In this document: positions 12,776 through 20,966 of the stretch, piece after piece | Position numbering within the stretch: position 1 is the stretch's first letter | How the letters are laid out: every line of letters starts with the position of its first letter | From: an uncultured Clostridia bacterium | GTDB lineage: Bacteria; Bacillota; Clostridia; Christensenellales; Aristaeellaceae | Assembly: GCA_934631055.1 (NCBI GenBank) | Contig: CAKTXP010000025.1 | Span: forward strand, 1 to 21,013 | Reading direction: 5' to 3' | Length of the DNA stretch: 21,013 nt | Translations under genes and position numbers: made by a program | Notes under the pieces: generated by a model | The model's input: only the letters and a program-made list of their open reading frames with translations | Database searches by the model: none | What the model was told of the DNA's origin: nothing

Positions 12776-15187
12776 TTAGCAGACGATATTCAGCAGACGT
12801 CCCGGCACGAAGATGACCTTCTTCACCTGCGCGTCACCGACCAGCTTCTTGACAGTCTCGTTCTCAAGCAGCTTCTCGCCGTCATCCTTGCCCAGCGTAG
12901 CGGGAACCATGATGCGGCCGCGAACCTTGCCCTTGATCTGAACGGCAATCTCGACCTCATCGGCGACGAGCTTCGTCTCGTCGTAGGTCGGCCAGCCCTG
13001 CTTATAGATCGGCTCGCCGAAGCCGCAGACCTCCCACATCTCCTCCGTGATATGCGGGGAGACCGGATTCAGGCACAGCAGCAGGGCGCGCAGTTCGCCG
13101 CGGGTCACGCTGCCGCGGGCGTAAATCTCGTTGACATAGGACATCATCGCCGCGATGGCGGTGTTGTACTTCATGCGCTCGTAGTCCTCGGAGACTTTCT
13201 TGATCATCGCGTTGACGGGCGCCTGCATCTCGTGGCGCACATCCTCATCGGCGGTCAGCATATCCTGCAAACGCCAGACGCGCTCGATGAAGCGGCGGCA
13301 GCCGCGCGCGCCCTCAGTAGACCACGGGATCGCCTGGTCGAAAGCGCCCATAAACATTTCATACATACGGAAGGCATCCGCGCCGATCTCGGCGATGGTG
13401 TCATCCGGATTGATGACGTTGCCGCGGGACTTGCTCATCTTCTCGCCGTTCGCGCCGAGAATCATGCCGTGGCTGGTGCGCTTCTTGTATGCTTCCTTGT
13501 TCGGAATCGCGCCGATATCGTAGAGGAACAGGTTCCAGAAGCGGGAATACAGCAGATGCAGCGTGGTATGCTCCATGCCGCCGTTGTACCAATCGACCGG
13601 CATCCAGTATTTCAGCTCGTCCCAGCGCGCCAGCGCGGTATCGCAATGCGGATCGGCATAGCGCAGGAAATACCAGGAAGAACCCGCCCACTGGGGCATG
13701 GTATCCGTCTCGCGCTTGGCGGGCGCGCCGCAGCACGGACAGGTCGTATTCACCCAGCTCTCCATCTTGGACAGCGGGCTTTCGCCGGAATCGGTCGGTT
13801 CATAGTTATCGACTTCCGGCAGCAGCACCGGCAGCTGATCTTCCGGAACCGGAACCCAGCCGCACTTTTCGCACTTGACCAGCGGGATCGGCTCGCCCCA
13901 GTAGCGCTGGCGGGAGAACACCCAGTCGCGGAGCTTATAGTTGACCTTGCGCTCGCCAACCTTATGCTCGACCAGCCAGTCGATGATGGTCTTTTTCGCC
14001 TGCGCGACAGTCAGCCCGTCGAGGAAGCCGCTGTTGCACATCACGCCGTCCTCCACGTCGGTATACGCCGCTTTCTGCACGTCCTCGCCGCCCGCAACGA
14101 CTTCGATGATCGGCAGACCAAACTTCGTAGCAAACTCCCAGTCGCGCGTATCGTGCGCCGGAACCGCCATGATCGCGCCGGTGCCATAGGTCGCCAGAAC
14201 GTAGTCGGAAATGAACACCGGAATCTCGCGTCCGTTGACCGGATCGATTGCTTTAATGCCCTTCAGCTCGACGCCGGTCTTTTCCTTGCTCAGCTCGGTG
14301 CGCTCAAAATCGCTCTTGCGCGCCGCCGCCTCGCGATAGGCGACGACCTCATCCCAGTTGGTGATGCGATCCTTGAGCTTATCGACGGTCGCATGCTCTG
14401 GCGCAACGACCATGTAGGTCGCGCCGAAGAGCGTATCCGGACGGGTGGTGTAGACGCGGAGCTTCTCGTCGGTATCCTTGATGGCGAAATCGACCTCAGC
14501 GCCCTCGCTGCGTCCGATCCAGTTGCGCTGCTGCACCTTAACCTTGTCGATAAAATCAACGTCGTCCAGACCGTCGAGCAGCTTCTGCGCATACGCGGTG
14601 ATCTTCAGCATCCACTGGCTCTTGACGCGGCGGATGACTTCCGCGCCGCAGCGTTCGCACTTGCCGGCGACGACTTCCTCGTTCGCCAGACCGCACTTGC
14701 AGCTCGGACACCAGTTGACCGGCATCTCCGTCTTATACGCCAGCCCCTTCTTATAGAGCTGAAGGAAGATCCACTGGGTCCACTTGAAGTAGTTCGGGTC
14801 GGTGGTGTTGACCTCACGCGTCCAGTCAAACGAGAAACCGATGCGCTTGAGCTGCTCGCGGAAATGATTGATGTTCTTCTCGGTCACGCCCGCGGGATGG
14901 ACGTGATTCTTGATCGCGTAGTTCTCCGTCGGCAGACCGAAAGCGTCCCAGCCGATCGGGAAGAGGACGTTATAGCCCTCCATGCGGCGCTTGCGGGCGA
15001 TGATATCCATCGCCGTATTGCTGCGCGGGTGTCCGACATGCAGACCTGCGCCGGACGGATACGGGAACTCGATCAGCGCGTAGAATTTGGGCTTTTCATG
15101 GCTGGCTTCTGCCTCGAAGCAATGGGCATCCTCCCATTTCTTTTGCCATTTCAGCTCGATCTCGTCAGGATTATAAGCCTTGCTCAT
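12776..15187 (-). CDS. leuS: Leucyl-tRNA synthetase
   Basis: An 803-aa class Ia aminoacyl-tRNA synthetase that charges tRNA-Leu with leucine using ATP. Visible in order are the HIGH-type motif HVGH (50-53), a zinc-binding insert CPSC...CERC (160-180), and the CP1 editing domain with the threonine-rich TTRPDTLFG (247-255) and editing Asp346 in VPAHDTRDW. A second cysteine set follows (KCEKC 439-442; CPCC 483-486), then GSSWYFLRY, KMSKS (583-587) and the C-terminal anticodon-binding region with KGKVRGR. The length is normal for bacteria. GGAGG lies about 8 nt before the ATG at 15187. Expression is controlled by the T-box leader directly upstream. Confidence 0.97.
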   Translation of the reverse strand: MSKAYNPDEIELKWQKKWEDAHCFEAEASHEKPKFYALIEFPYPSGAGLHVGHPRSNTAMDIIARKRRMEGYNVLFPIGWDAFGLPTENYAIKNHVHPAGVTEKNINHFREQLKRIGFSFDWTREVNTTDPNYFKWTQWIFLQLYKKGLAYKTEMPVNWCPSCKCGLANEEVVAGKCERCGAEVIRRVKSQWMLKITAYAQKLLDGLDDVDFIDKVKVQQRNWIGRSEGAEVDFAIKDTDEKLRVYTTRPDTLFGATYMVVAPEHATVDKLKDRITNWDEVVAYREAAARKSDFERTELSKEKTGVELKGIKAIDPVNGREIPVFISDYVLATYGTGAIMAVPAHDTRDWEFATKFGLPIIEVVAGGEDVQKAAYTDVEDGVMCNSGFLDGLTVAQAKKTIIDWLVEHKVGERKVNYKLRDWVFSRQRYWGEPIPLVKCEKCGWVPVPEDQLPVLLPEVDNYEPTDSGESPLSKMESWVNTTCPCCGAPAKRETDTMPQWAGSSWYFLRYADPHCDTALARWDELKYWMPVDWYNGGMEHTTLHLLYSRFWNLFLYDIGAIPNKEAYKKRTSHGMILGANGEKMSKSRGNVINPDDTIAEIGADAFRMYEMFMGAFDQAIPWSTEGARGCRRFIERVWRLQDMLTADEDVRHEMQAPVNAMIKKVSEDYERMKYNTAIAAMMSYVNEIYARGSVTRGELRALLLCLNPVSPHITEEMWEVCGFGEPIYKQGWPTYDETKLVADEVEIAVQIKGKVRGRIMVPATLGKDDGEKLLENETVKKLVGDAQVKKVIFVPGRLLNIVC

Positions 15188-15235
15188 GGGTCATCCTCCT
15201 TATCAATGGGAAGGCGTGCGTTTTTAGGGGAATAT

Positions 15236-15520
15236 AAAAAGCGCCCCTGCACGCCATAATCATGCACAGGGGCGCCCGAAAGCGCGGTACCACCCTGATT
15301 TAGCTGCAAACGCAGCCCTCAGCGGCTAAACAGCCAAGACCTTTCACGGGGTCACGCCGCCGCGGACTACTGTCTTTCGCCCGCGAAGCTCCGGGAGGAG
15401 AGAAGCCGCGCTTTGACCCGCCGACTTGCACCCGACCGTCGGCTCTCTGAAGGCGTCTTGGCGCGCTGATTCCCATCATCGCATTTACTCGCCGGAAGGC
15501 GCAAACCCGCCGGTGAAACT
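15236..15520 (-). promoter_or_regulatory. T-box riboswitch (leucine) of leuS
   Basis: The leader carries the T-box sequence AGGGTGGTACCGCG (15296-15283), which pairs with the acceptor end of uncharged tRNA and builds the antiterminator. It is followed by a GCGCCCCTG...CAGGGGCGC terminator (15275-15241) and five T. Stem I elements are visible: GCGATGATGGGAA, TTCAGAGAGCCGACGG and CTCCCGGAGC (15397-15388). The triplet just before the last block is CTC (15400-15398), a Leu codon where T-boxes normally keep the specifier. The specifier call is made by alignment from memory. Uncharged tRNA-Leu would permit readthrough into leuS. Confidence 0.9.
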
Positions 15521-15526
15521 TCGTTT

Positions 15527-15555
15527 ATTGTATCCAACGCACGGGAAAATGTCAA
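15527..15555 (-). promoter_or_regulatory. Promoter of the leuS T-box transcript
   Basis: On the minus strand TTGACA (15555-15550) and TACAAT (15532-15527) are separated by 17 bp. The -35 box overlaps the TGA stop of the EAL-domain gene, so the two genes abut with no spare DNA. Confidence 0.85.
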
Positions 15556-17849
15556 GCCTGTTTGCCGTTTTTCTCCGCTTCCAAAAGCGCGCCGAATTTT
15601 TCCGCGGACATGGGCGCGTAGAAATAATAGCCCTGGATATCCGTGCATTCCAGCGCGCGCAGGAAATCCACCTGGTCGCGCTTCTCTACGCCTTCCGCCG
15701 TCGTATACAGCCCCAGCTCATAGCACAGGCGGACAATCTGGCGGAGAATCGTCTCGCCCTTGCGGTCGCCGATGCAGTCAATCAGGCTCTTATCGAGCTT
15801 GACGGTATCGACAAAGGGGAGCTTGAGCATCGGAATGGTGGACTGCCCGCGTCCGAAATCGTCGATCTCGATGTGGAATCCATAGCGGTAGAATTCCTGC
15901 ATGACATCCAGCACCTCGCCGTCGCTGATGACCGCGCTCTCCGTGACCTCCAGCGGAACCATCCATGTAGACAGCCCATAGCTCTCCAGGATGCGCTTAT
16001 ACGTCAGCGCCACGCCCTGACGGCGGAGCGACGCGCGGGAAAGATTGACGGATACCGGACAGATCTGAATGCCTTTTTCTTTCCATCTGCCGAGCTGTTC
16101 GCATACGGACGTAAACATATATTCATCGAGCCTGCCGATCGCGCCGTTCTTTTCAAACAGCGGGATGAAGAGCGCGGGCGAGAGCATCGTTCCGTCCTCC
16201 TGACGCCAGCGGACAAGCGCCTCCGCCGCGACGACTGCGCCGTTCTGCGGGCTGCATTTGGGCTGATAGGAAACTTCAAACTGATGCTCGGAGAGGGCGG
16301 CGTCAAATCGATCCTCCATCTTCAGCGACTCGAAGAATGAATTCTGGTCGATATCCTGATAGAAGACGACGCGCTTCTCGTCCTGATCTCGGGCAATGCC
16401 CAGCGCAAGGTTGGAAAGTTCGCAGGCACGCTGCATATCGTCGTTCTCGCGCATGGCGTACACGCCGAAACGCGGCACGATATGCAGGATGCCGAGCCGA
16501 CCGGACAGGCTGCGGATATCCCGCTCGATCTGGCGCAGACGCTCATAAACGGGCGGTCTGCGGTCCTCATGGAGATAGAATACGAACCAGTCTTCGTTGA
16601 CGCGCGCAACATATTCGTCATGGTGCAGACGCCGGACGATATCTTCATACATGCAGCGCATCACTTCGTTGCCCTTGCTCGTGCCAAACATGCCGTTGAT
16701 GAGCTTCAGATCGTCCAGTTCGGCGGAAACCATATAGCCGCTTCGGGCGTTCTTCATCCTGCGCAGAAAGCTCGCGTAATTATCTCCGCCGGTCAGCGGA
16801 TCGACGAACGCCGCCTGATGCAGGCTTTTACTGTGATACAGATAGATAATCGGCGCACAGCCCATGAGGAGCGCGCCGATCATGGCGGTCATCAGCAGCA
16901 TATTGCGCATGCCGGAAAAGATATCATGCAGTCTGGAACCAACTGTTTCCACCGGAACGACCGTGACCAGAAACCACGGCAGCGCCGGACAGTAGTTCTC
17001 CAGCGCTTCACAGCAGAAGTATGCGTTTTTACCAACGACGATATCCGCCCCGCCCGCGTCCTGTTCATTCATGATCGCAAGAATACGCGCTTCCACTTCG
17101 CTGCTTTTCGCGTCGCGATGGATGACGTCGCTGAACAGGTTCTTCTGCACGTCGTCCGATGCGCCGGCTTTCGCATTGGAAGATTCGGCAATGATATTGC
17201 CGCTTGCATCGACGATATAGCCATAACCCGTTTCTTCAAAGGAATCCACATTCAGCAGTTTGCGGAATACCTGCGCGTTGTACGTCGCGCCGACCACGCC
17301 GATAATCTTGCCCGACGCATCATAGACCGGAATGCACATGATATTGATCTGCTCGCCAACGGACAGCGTATCGTTCAGGATGCCGGAAATGGTCGGTTCG
17401 CCATGAATGGCTTTCCGGAAATAATCGCGATAGGAAAAATTATCTTCCGCTCCGTCGCTGGTGATTGCCCAGCCGCTTTCATCCATGAACCACGCGCGCT
17501 TGATACGATAGCCCTCGGCGTAGACATCCAGCCTGCCGATCAGCTCCCGCACAGATGCCGGATCTTTGGCAATATCGCGCGCCAGATTTTCCAGAAAGAC
17601 AAATCGGCTTTCCAGCGCAACGGACAGGTTATTGGCGGTCTGTTCCGTCGCGCCCCGAATGGTCTCCATCGCCGCCTGCTCCAAATCGCCCCGTATCCGG
17701 ATATATATGTTTGCAAAGGATAGGAAAACAAGGACTGCCGCAAGCAGCAGCCCTGTAAACAGCGTCCAGCCTATTCGCTTCCGCTTTTTTTCATCAACCA
17801 GCCTTACCGTTTTTCTGCGTAGGTGCTTCTCGTTTTCTCCCTTGTTCAA
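15552..17849 (-). CDS. Membrane dCache sensor with degenerate GGDEF and EAL c-di-GMP phosphodiesterase
   Basis: A 765-aa inner-membrane signalling protein. It has a basic N-terminus, TM1 (~28-47), an extracytoplasmic double-Cache-like sensor (~50-300, including AWFMDESGWAITSDG and GYIVDASGNII), TM2 (~315-337), a GGDEF-like domain (~345-500) and an EAL domain (~510-760). The GGDEF signature is replaced by RVNEDWF (416-422), so no diguanylate cyclase activity is expected. The EAL catalytic set looks complete: EALVRW (Glu543), Asn602, Glu634, DDFGRG (Asp663/664), Lys684, Glu719 and Gln739. This predicts hydrolysis of c-di-GMP to pGpG. The start is TTG at 17849: an in-frame TGA lies four codons upstream, no ATG or GTG lies near, and AGAGATGAG is a weak ribosome site. 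The stop overlaps the leuS -35 box. Ligand unknown. Confidence 0.88.
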   Translation of the reverse strand: MNKGENEKHLRRKTVRLVDEKKRKRIGWTLFTGLLLAAVLVFLSFANIYIRIRGDLEQAAMETIRGATEQTANNLSVALESRFVFLENLARDIAKDPASVRELIGRLDVYAEGYRIKRAWFMDESGWAITSDGAEDNFSYRDYFRKAIHGEPTISGILNDTLSVGEQINIMCIPVYDASGKIIGVVGATYNAQVFRKLLNVDSFEETGYGYIVDASGNIIAESSNAKAGASDDVQKNLFSDVIHRDAKSSEVEARILAIMNEQDAGGADIVVGKNAYFCCEALENYCPALPWFLVTVVPVETVGSRLHDIFSGMRNMLLMTAMIGALLMGCAPIIYLYHSKSLHQAAFVDPLTGGDNYASFLRRMKNARSGYMVSAELDDLKLINGMFGTSKGNEVMRCMYEDIVRRLHHDEYVARVNEDWFVFYLHEDRRPPVYERLRQIERDIRSLSGRLGILHIVPRFGVYAMRENDDMQRACELSNLALGIARDQDEKRVVFYQDIDQNSFFESLKMEDRFDAALSEHQFEVSYQPKCSPQNGAVVAAEALVRWRQEDGTMLSPALFIPLFEKNGAIGRLDEYMFTSVCEQLGRWKEKGIQICPVSVNLSRASLRRQGVALTYKRILESYGLSTWMVPLEVTESAVISDGEVLDVMQEFYRYGFHIEIDDFGRGQSTIPMLKLPFVDTVKLDKSLIDCIGDRKGETILRQIVRLCYELGLYTTAEGVEKRDQVDFLRALECTDIQGYYFYAPMSAEKFGALLEAEKNGKQA

Positions 17850-17930
17850 GCGTTCAACTCATCTCTTTCTTTGGAGGTCTCAATATGCATCTGACAAAAT
17901 TCGCTAAAATTCGACATTAGATTATATTTT

Positions 17931-17936
17931 AACCAT
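17931..17936 (-). promoter_or_regulatory. Possible -10 box for the EAL gene
   Basis: The AT-rich stretch on the minus strand contains TATAAT (17936-17931), about 80 bp before the TTG start. No convincing -35 box lies 16-18 bp upstream, so this is weak. The rest of 17850-18001 shows only a small CGCTT-GAAA-AAGCG hairpin near 17961-17974, downstream of the oxidoreductase stop. Confidence 0.3.
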
Positions 17937-18001
17937 TTTGACCGATTTAAGCAAGAGAGACGCTTGAAAAAGCGCCGTTTTTTCCGTTTCGCGGCGGATG
18001 C

Positions 18002-19243
18002 TCAGTTTTCCTCTTTCTGCGTTTCCCTGCCCTGCATGTAATCGTCCATCGCCTGCGCGACCTTCTTGGAATGCTCAACCGCTTCGACGACCGTGCGCGC
18101 GCCCGCAACGACGTCGCCGCTGGCGAAAATGCCCGGACGCGTCGTTCTGCCGTATTCATCGGTAATAAGCAAGCCGCGCGCGTTGGCTTCAATGCCCTTG
18201 GTCGTAGAGACGATGCGGTTGCGCGGTCCCTGGCTGATGGAGATAATGGTGCTGTCCGCGGCATAGAGCTTCCGCGAATCGGGAACCGGCGTCAGCGAAC
18301 CGTCCTCGCCCTCGATGAGATCCTCAAAGACGACGCCTTCATCGACGATCTCAACCGGCTGCTTGTTGTAGACAAACTCCACGCCCTCCAGCGCCGCATA
18401 ATCAAACTCATGCTTGGATGCGGCGACCTGCTTCGTGCGGCTGAAGCACATGACATGGCGGACGCCCTTGCGGATCGCCGTGCGCGCAACGTCCATCGCG
18501 GCGTTGCCCGCGCCGATGATGATGAGGCTGTCGCCGAGGCGGTAGCTGTCCGGATTGTTTAGATAGTTGATGGCAAAATGAACGTTGCCCAGCGTTTCGC
18601 CCTTGATATGCAGGGCGTTGGGCTGCCAGACGCCCGTGCCGACGAAAATCGCCTTGTAGCCGTCGCGGATAAGGTCGTCGATGCCGATCGCCGCGCCGAT
18701 GGTCGTATTCGGGCGAACCTTGATGCCCTTGAGGATGAGATGGTGATACTCAAAATCATCCAGAACAGACTTGGGCAGGCGGAAATCCGGAATGCCATAG
18801 CGCAGGACGCCGCCGATCTTGTCCTTGCCCTCGAAAATGGTCACCTGATAGCCCTTGCGCGCCAGAACGACGGCAATCGTCAGTCCCGCGGGGCCGGAGC
18901 CGATGATCGCCACGCGGATGCCGTTGGACGGCGCGGGACCCTTGACCATCTTATTGCTGTACGTCGTAGAGATATAATTCTCGATGGAAGAGAAATGAAC
19001 GGGCGCGCCTTTGCGTCCGAGTACGCAATGTCCCTCGCACTGGTTTTCATGGTTGCACACCAGCGAGCAGACCGTAGTCAGCGGATTATTTTCAAAGAGC
19101 ATCCAGCCTGCGTCGTCGAGCTTGCCGTCGAGCATGAGCCGGATAACCTTGGGGATAGGCGTATGGATGGGACAGCCTTTCTGACACTGGGGAACCTTAC
19201 AATTCAAGCAGCGCTGCGCCTCTTCCAGAATATGAACAGCCAC
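18002..19243 (-). CDS. GltD-like FAD/iron-sulfur NAD(P) oxidoreductase
   Basis: A 413-aa cytoplasmic flavoprotein like the small subunit of glutamate synthase (GltD) and its relatives NfnB, PreT and SudA. The N-terminal iron-sulfur domain has CLNCKVPQCQKGC (Cys12, 15, 20, 24) and CSLVCNHENQCEGHC (Cys59, 63, 69, 73), suited to two [4Fe-4S] clusters. The FAD Rossmann loop is IIGSGPAGL (113-121), the NAD(P)H loop is IIGAGNAAMDVARTA (242-256), and GIFASGDVVAGARTVVEAVE is the usual C-terminal FAD block. The start is GTG at 19243 with GAGAGGT 9-10 nt upstream. No GltB large subunit, NfnA or pyrimidine dehydrogenase partner lies beside it, so the partner and reaction are unknown. It is shorter than E. 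coli GltD (~470 aa) but complete in motifs. Confidence 0.85.
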   Translation of the reverse strand: MAVHILEEAQRCLNCKVPQCQKGCPIHTPIPKVIRLMLDGKLDDAGWMLFENNPLTTVCSLVCNHENQCEGHCVLGRKGAPVHFSSIENYISTTYSNKMVKGPAPSNGIRVAIIGSGPAGLTIAVVLARKGYQVTIFEGKDKIGGVLRYGIPDFRLPKSVLDDFEYHHLILKGIKVRPNTTIGAAIGIDDLIRDGYKAIFVGTGVWQPNALHIKGETLGNVHFAINYLNNPDSYRLGDSLIIIGAGNAAMDVARTAIRKGVRHVMCFSRTKQVAASKHEFDYAALEGVEFVYNKQPVEIVDEGVVFEDLIEGEDGSLTPVPDSRKLYAADSTIISISQGPRNRIVSTTKGIEANARGLLITDEYGRTTRPGIFASGDVVAGARTVVEAVEHSKKVAQAMDDYMQGRETQKEEN

Positions 19244-19301
19244 GGACGTGATACCTCTCTATCTTCTTCAATATGGGACGCACAAGAACGATAGGGAACG
19301 C

Positions 19302-19376
19302 GTGGGGCTTTGCCCCACACCCCACCAAGAACCTGAGGTTCTTGGATTTCCCACTACGCTATCGCGAAGCGATAGC
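19302..19376 (+). repeat. Dispersed palindromic repeat, module B, copy 2
   Basis: gtggggc-ttt-gccccac (19302-19318), ccaagaacc-tga-ggttcttgg (19325-19345) and gctatcgc-gaa-gcgatagc (19358-19376) follow each other. The last two match 4851-4905 nearly base for base, and the first matches the end of module A at 4741-4753. The block lies just upstream of the oxidoreductase gene. Confidence 0.85.
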
Positions 19377-19393
19377 TGAAAGGAAAGCATATT

Positions 19394-19463
19394 AAAACCG
19401 CCGCGAAGCGGAGAAGGGAGTCTGAGGGACTTGTCCCTCAGGCAGGTCTGGGCGGCAGCCCAG
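19394..19463 (+). repeat. Dispersed palindromic repeat, module C, copy 1 (uninterrupted)
   Basis: It begins aaaaccgccgcgaagcggag, followed by ctgaggga-cttg-tccctcag, caggt, and ctgggc-ggca-gcccag (19448-19463). The last hairpin lies 8 bp after the stop codon of the minus-strand chrA gene and could act as a 3'-end hairpin, though no T-run follows. Confidence 0.85.
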
Positions 19464-19471
19464 CGTAACCT

Positions 19472-20020
19472 TTACTCCAACCCAAGGACGCCAAAGAAGA
19501 GTAAACCTAAGACGCCGCTCAGACAGATGACTTTCGGAATGCTGACCTTGAACTTGATGAGTAAAAGCAGACTTACCGCGCCGATAACGAGCGCGCCGAT
19601 GCTCACCCCGCCTAAACTGCCCGCATAGTTCGTCATGCAGAGCGAAAGAATGACGCCGAAGATCATGCCGACACAGGCGGGACGCACGCCTGTCATCACC
19701 TTGGTCATAAATCGGCTCTTGCGGAATCGCTCAAAGAAGATCGCCGCGACCAGACAGACCGAAAGCGTCGGCGCAAGCGTGCCTAAATTCGCGGCAAACG
19801 CACCCGCCAGCCCCGCCGTGCGCATGCCGGCAAAGGTCGCGCAGTTCAGCCCCAGCGGTCCGGGCGTCATCTCCGCAATGGCAACGATGTCGGATACCTC
19901 CGTCGCCGTCATCCAGCCGTGCGCCGTCATTTCGGAAGTGATGAGCGGAATCATCGAAAGCCCGCCGAAGCTGGTAAACCCGATCTTCAAAAAGCTGATG
20001 AATAAATCAACGAGTACCAT
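19472..20020 (-). CDS. ChrA-family transporter, second half-size subunit
   Basis: A 182-aa membrane protein of the chromate ion transporter (CHR) family, short-chain type. The motifs FTSFGGLSMIPLI near the N-terminus and AEMTPGPLGLNCATFAGMRT are the CHR hallmarks; five or six hydrophobic segments cover the rest. Short-chain ChrA proteins act as pairs of homologous halves. Chromate efflux is documented for some members, but the substrate here is unknown. I start at the ATG at 20020, preceded by GGGGGAG at 7 nt. This start lies inside the end of the upstream gene (14-bp overlap), so translation is probably coupled. Its stop is 8 bp from repeat module C. Confidence 0.85.
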   Translation of the reverse strand: MVLVDLFISFLKIGFTSFGGLSMIPLITSEMTAHGWMTATEVSDIVAIAEMTPGPLGLNCATFAGMRTAGLAGAFAANLGTLAPTLSVCLVAAIFFERFRKSRFMTKVMTGVRPACVGMIFGVILSLCMTNYAGSLGGVSIGALVIGAVSLLLLIKFKVSIPKVICLSGVLGLLFFGVLGLE

Positions 20021-20579
20021 GCTCCTTCTCCCCCTTCCGCTCGTATATCTCCGCAATCACGATGCCGCAGACCGCACCAAGAATGACCAGATAGACGCAG
20101 TTGACATTGAAGAACAGATACAGCGCAATGACCAGCAGCATCACCGCAAAGCATGGCGGATACTTGAATGCACTCCCTACCATGCCGACGACCGCGCTGA
20201 CCATGATGGGAACGACTGCGGCGCGGATGCCTTTCATCGCGGCGGCGACCCACAGGTTTTGCTGAAAGAGCGTGTAAAAATGCGTGATGACGGCAAGCAC
20301 GCCCATCGGTGGCAGGATCATGCCGAATACGCACGCCAGCGAACCCAGCACCCCCGCAATGCGGTAGCCATACAGCGCCGCCACGTTGCCGATCATCGTT
20401 CCCGGCAGACTGCGCCCGACGCTGGTCAGATCCAACAGCTCCTCCGCTGTAATCGTATGTTTTTCCTCGACATAGAGCTTTTGCATCTGCGCGACGATGC
20501 TCCATCCGCCGCCAAACGTAAACAGCCCGAATTTCATAAACTGCACAAACAGTTCACAAATCTCACGCGCGCGTTTCAT
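20007..20579 (-). CDS. ChrA-family transporter, first half-size subunit
   Basis: A 190-aa membrane protein, the other half of the short-chain CHR pair. KFGLFTFGGGWSIVAQMQ and GRSLPGTMIGNVAALYGYRI correspond to the FGG and PGP blocks of its partner; note the variant PGT in place of PGP. Several hydrophobic helices follow, ending in a charged tail EIYERKGEKEHGTR. The start is the ATG at 20579 with GGGAGGG 8 nt upstream. It is the first gene of a two-gene operon and overlaps the second by 14 bp. Confidence 0.85.
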   Translation of the reverse strand: MKRAREICELFVQFMKFGLFTFGGGWSIVAQMQKLYVEEKHTITAEELLDLTSVGRSLPGTMIGNVAALYGYRIAGVLGSLACVFGMILPPMGVLAVITHFYTLFQQNLWVAAAMKGIRAAVVPIMVSAVVGMVGSAFKYPPCFAVMLLVIALYLFFNVNCVYLVILGAVCGIVIAEIYERKGEKEHGTR

Positions 20580-20608
20580 TGAACATTCCCTCCCCGCTAC
20601 ATAATACA

Positions 20609-20637
20609 AGGATACGACACAACCCCCAACACGTCAA
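20609..20637 (-). promoter_or_regulatory. Promoter of the chrA pair
   Basis: On the minus strand TTGACG (20637-20632) and TATCCT (20614-20609) are separated by 17 bp, ending 29 bp before the ATG at 20579. Confidence 0.65.
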
Positions 20638-20691
20638 GATATACAAAAAGAAAAAGAAGAAAAAGACAATTGCAAATGCCAGATTGTAGAC

Positions 20692-20735
20692 AAAAAGCTA
20701 TCCTCCCCGAAGGAGGAGAATAGCCCTTTCCGTAA
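20692..20735 (-). terminator. Probable terminator of a minus-strand gene off the right edge
   Basis: On the minus strand GGCTATTCTCCTCC-TTCG-GGGAGGATAGC folds with a small internal bulge and is followed by TTTTTG (20698-20693). No gene in the window ends here. Bases 20736-21013 hold only repeats, so the transcript would come from beyond the window. Confidence 0.6.
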
Positions 20736-20817
20736 ATGAAAGAATAACTGAATTTCTTAATATTGCTATTCAAGCCAAGCTTGCTTATGTCAACAAGCTG
20801 AAATGCAAATCTTATTT

Positions 20818-20966
20818 AAACCGCCACGAAGCGAAGAAGGGAGTCTGAGGGATTGGAATCACGCGCCCGCTGTGCGGGGTTCAGCGTGATAGAAATCGGA
20901 AATCGTAAGAAACGTTTGCGTTTCTATACGAGTTTTCCGGACTGAAATCCCTCAGGCAGGTTTGGG
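20818..20966 (+). repeat. Module C, copy 2, interrupted by module A
   Basis: The left part aaaccgccacgaagcgaaga continuing to gtctgaggga (20818-20852) and the right part tccctcaggcaggtttggg (20948-20966) correspond to the two sides of the intact module C at 19394-19452. In the intact copy the hairpin loop is only cttg; here the loop is replaced by module A copy 2. Confidence 0.85.
20851..20942 (+). repeat. Module A, copy 2 (nested in module C)
   Basis: It opens gattggaatcacgcgcccgc and continues through tgtgcgg, ttcagcgtga, gaaatcggaaatcg and tttgcgtttctat. It is close to the reverse complement of 4751-4850, with scattered substitutions. The internal tcacgc...gcgtga stem is preserved. Confidence 0.85.

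Noticed and set aside
13052..15259. Open frame of 735 codons on the plus strand opposite leuS
   Set aside because: leuS is unmistakable on the minus strand and the antisense product has no recognisable domain; long antisense frames are expected in GC-rich genes with biased third positions.
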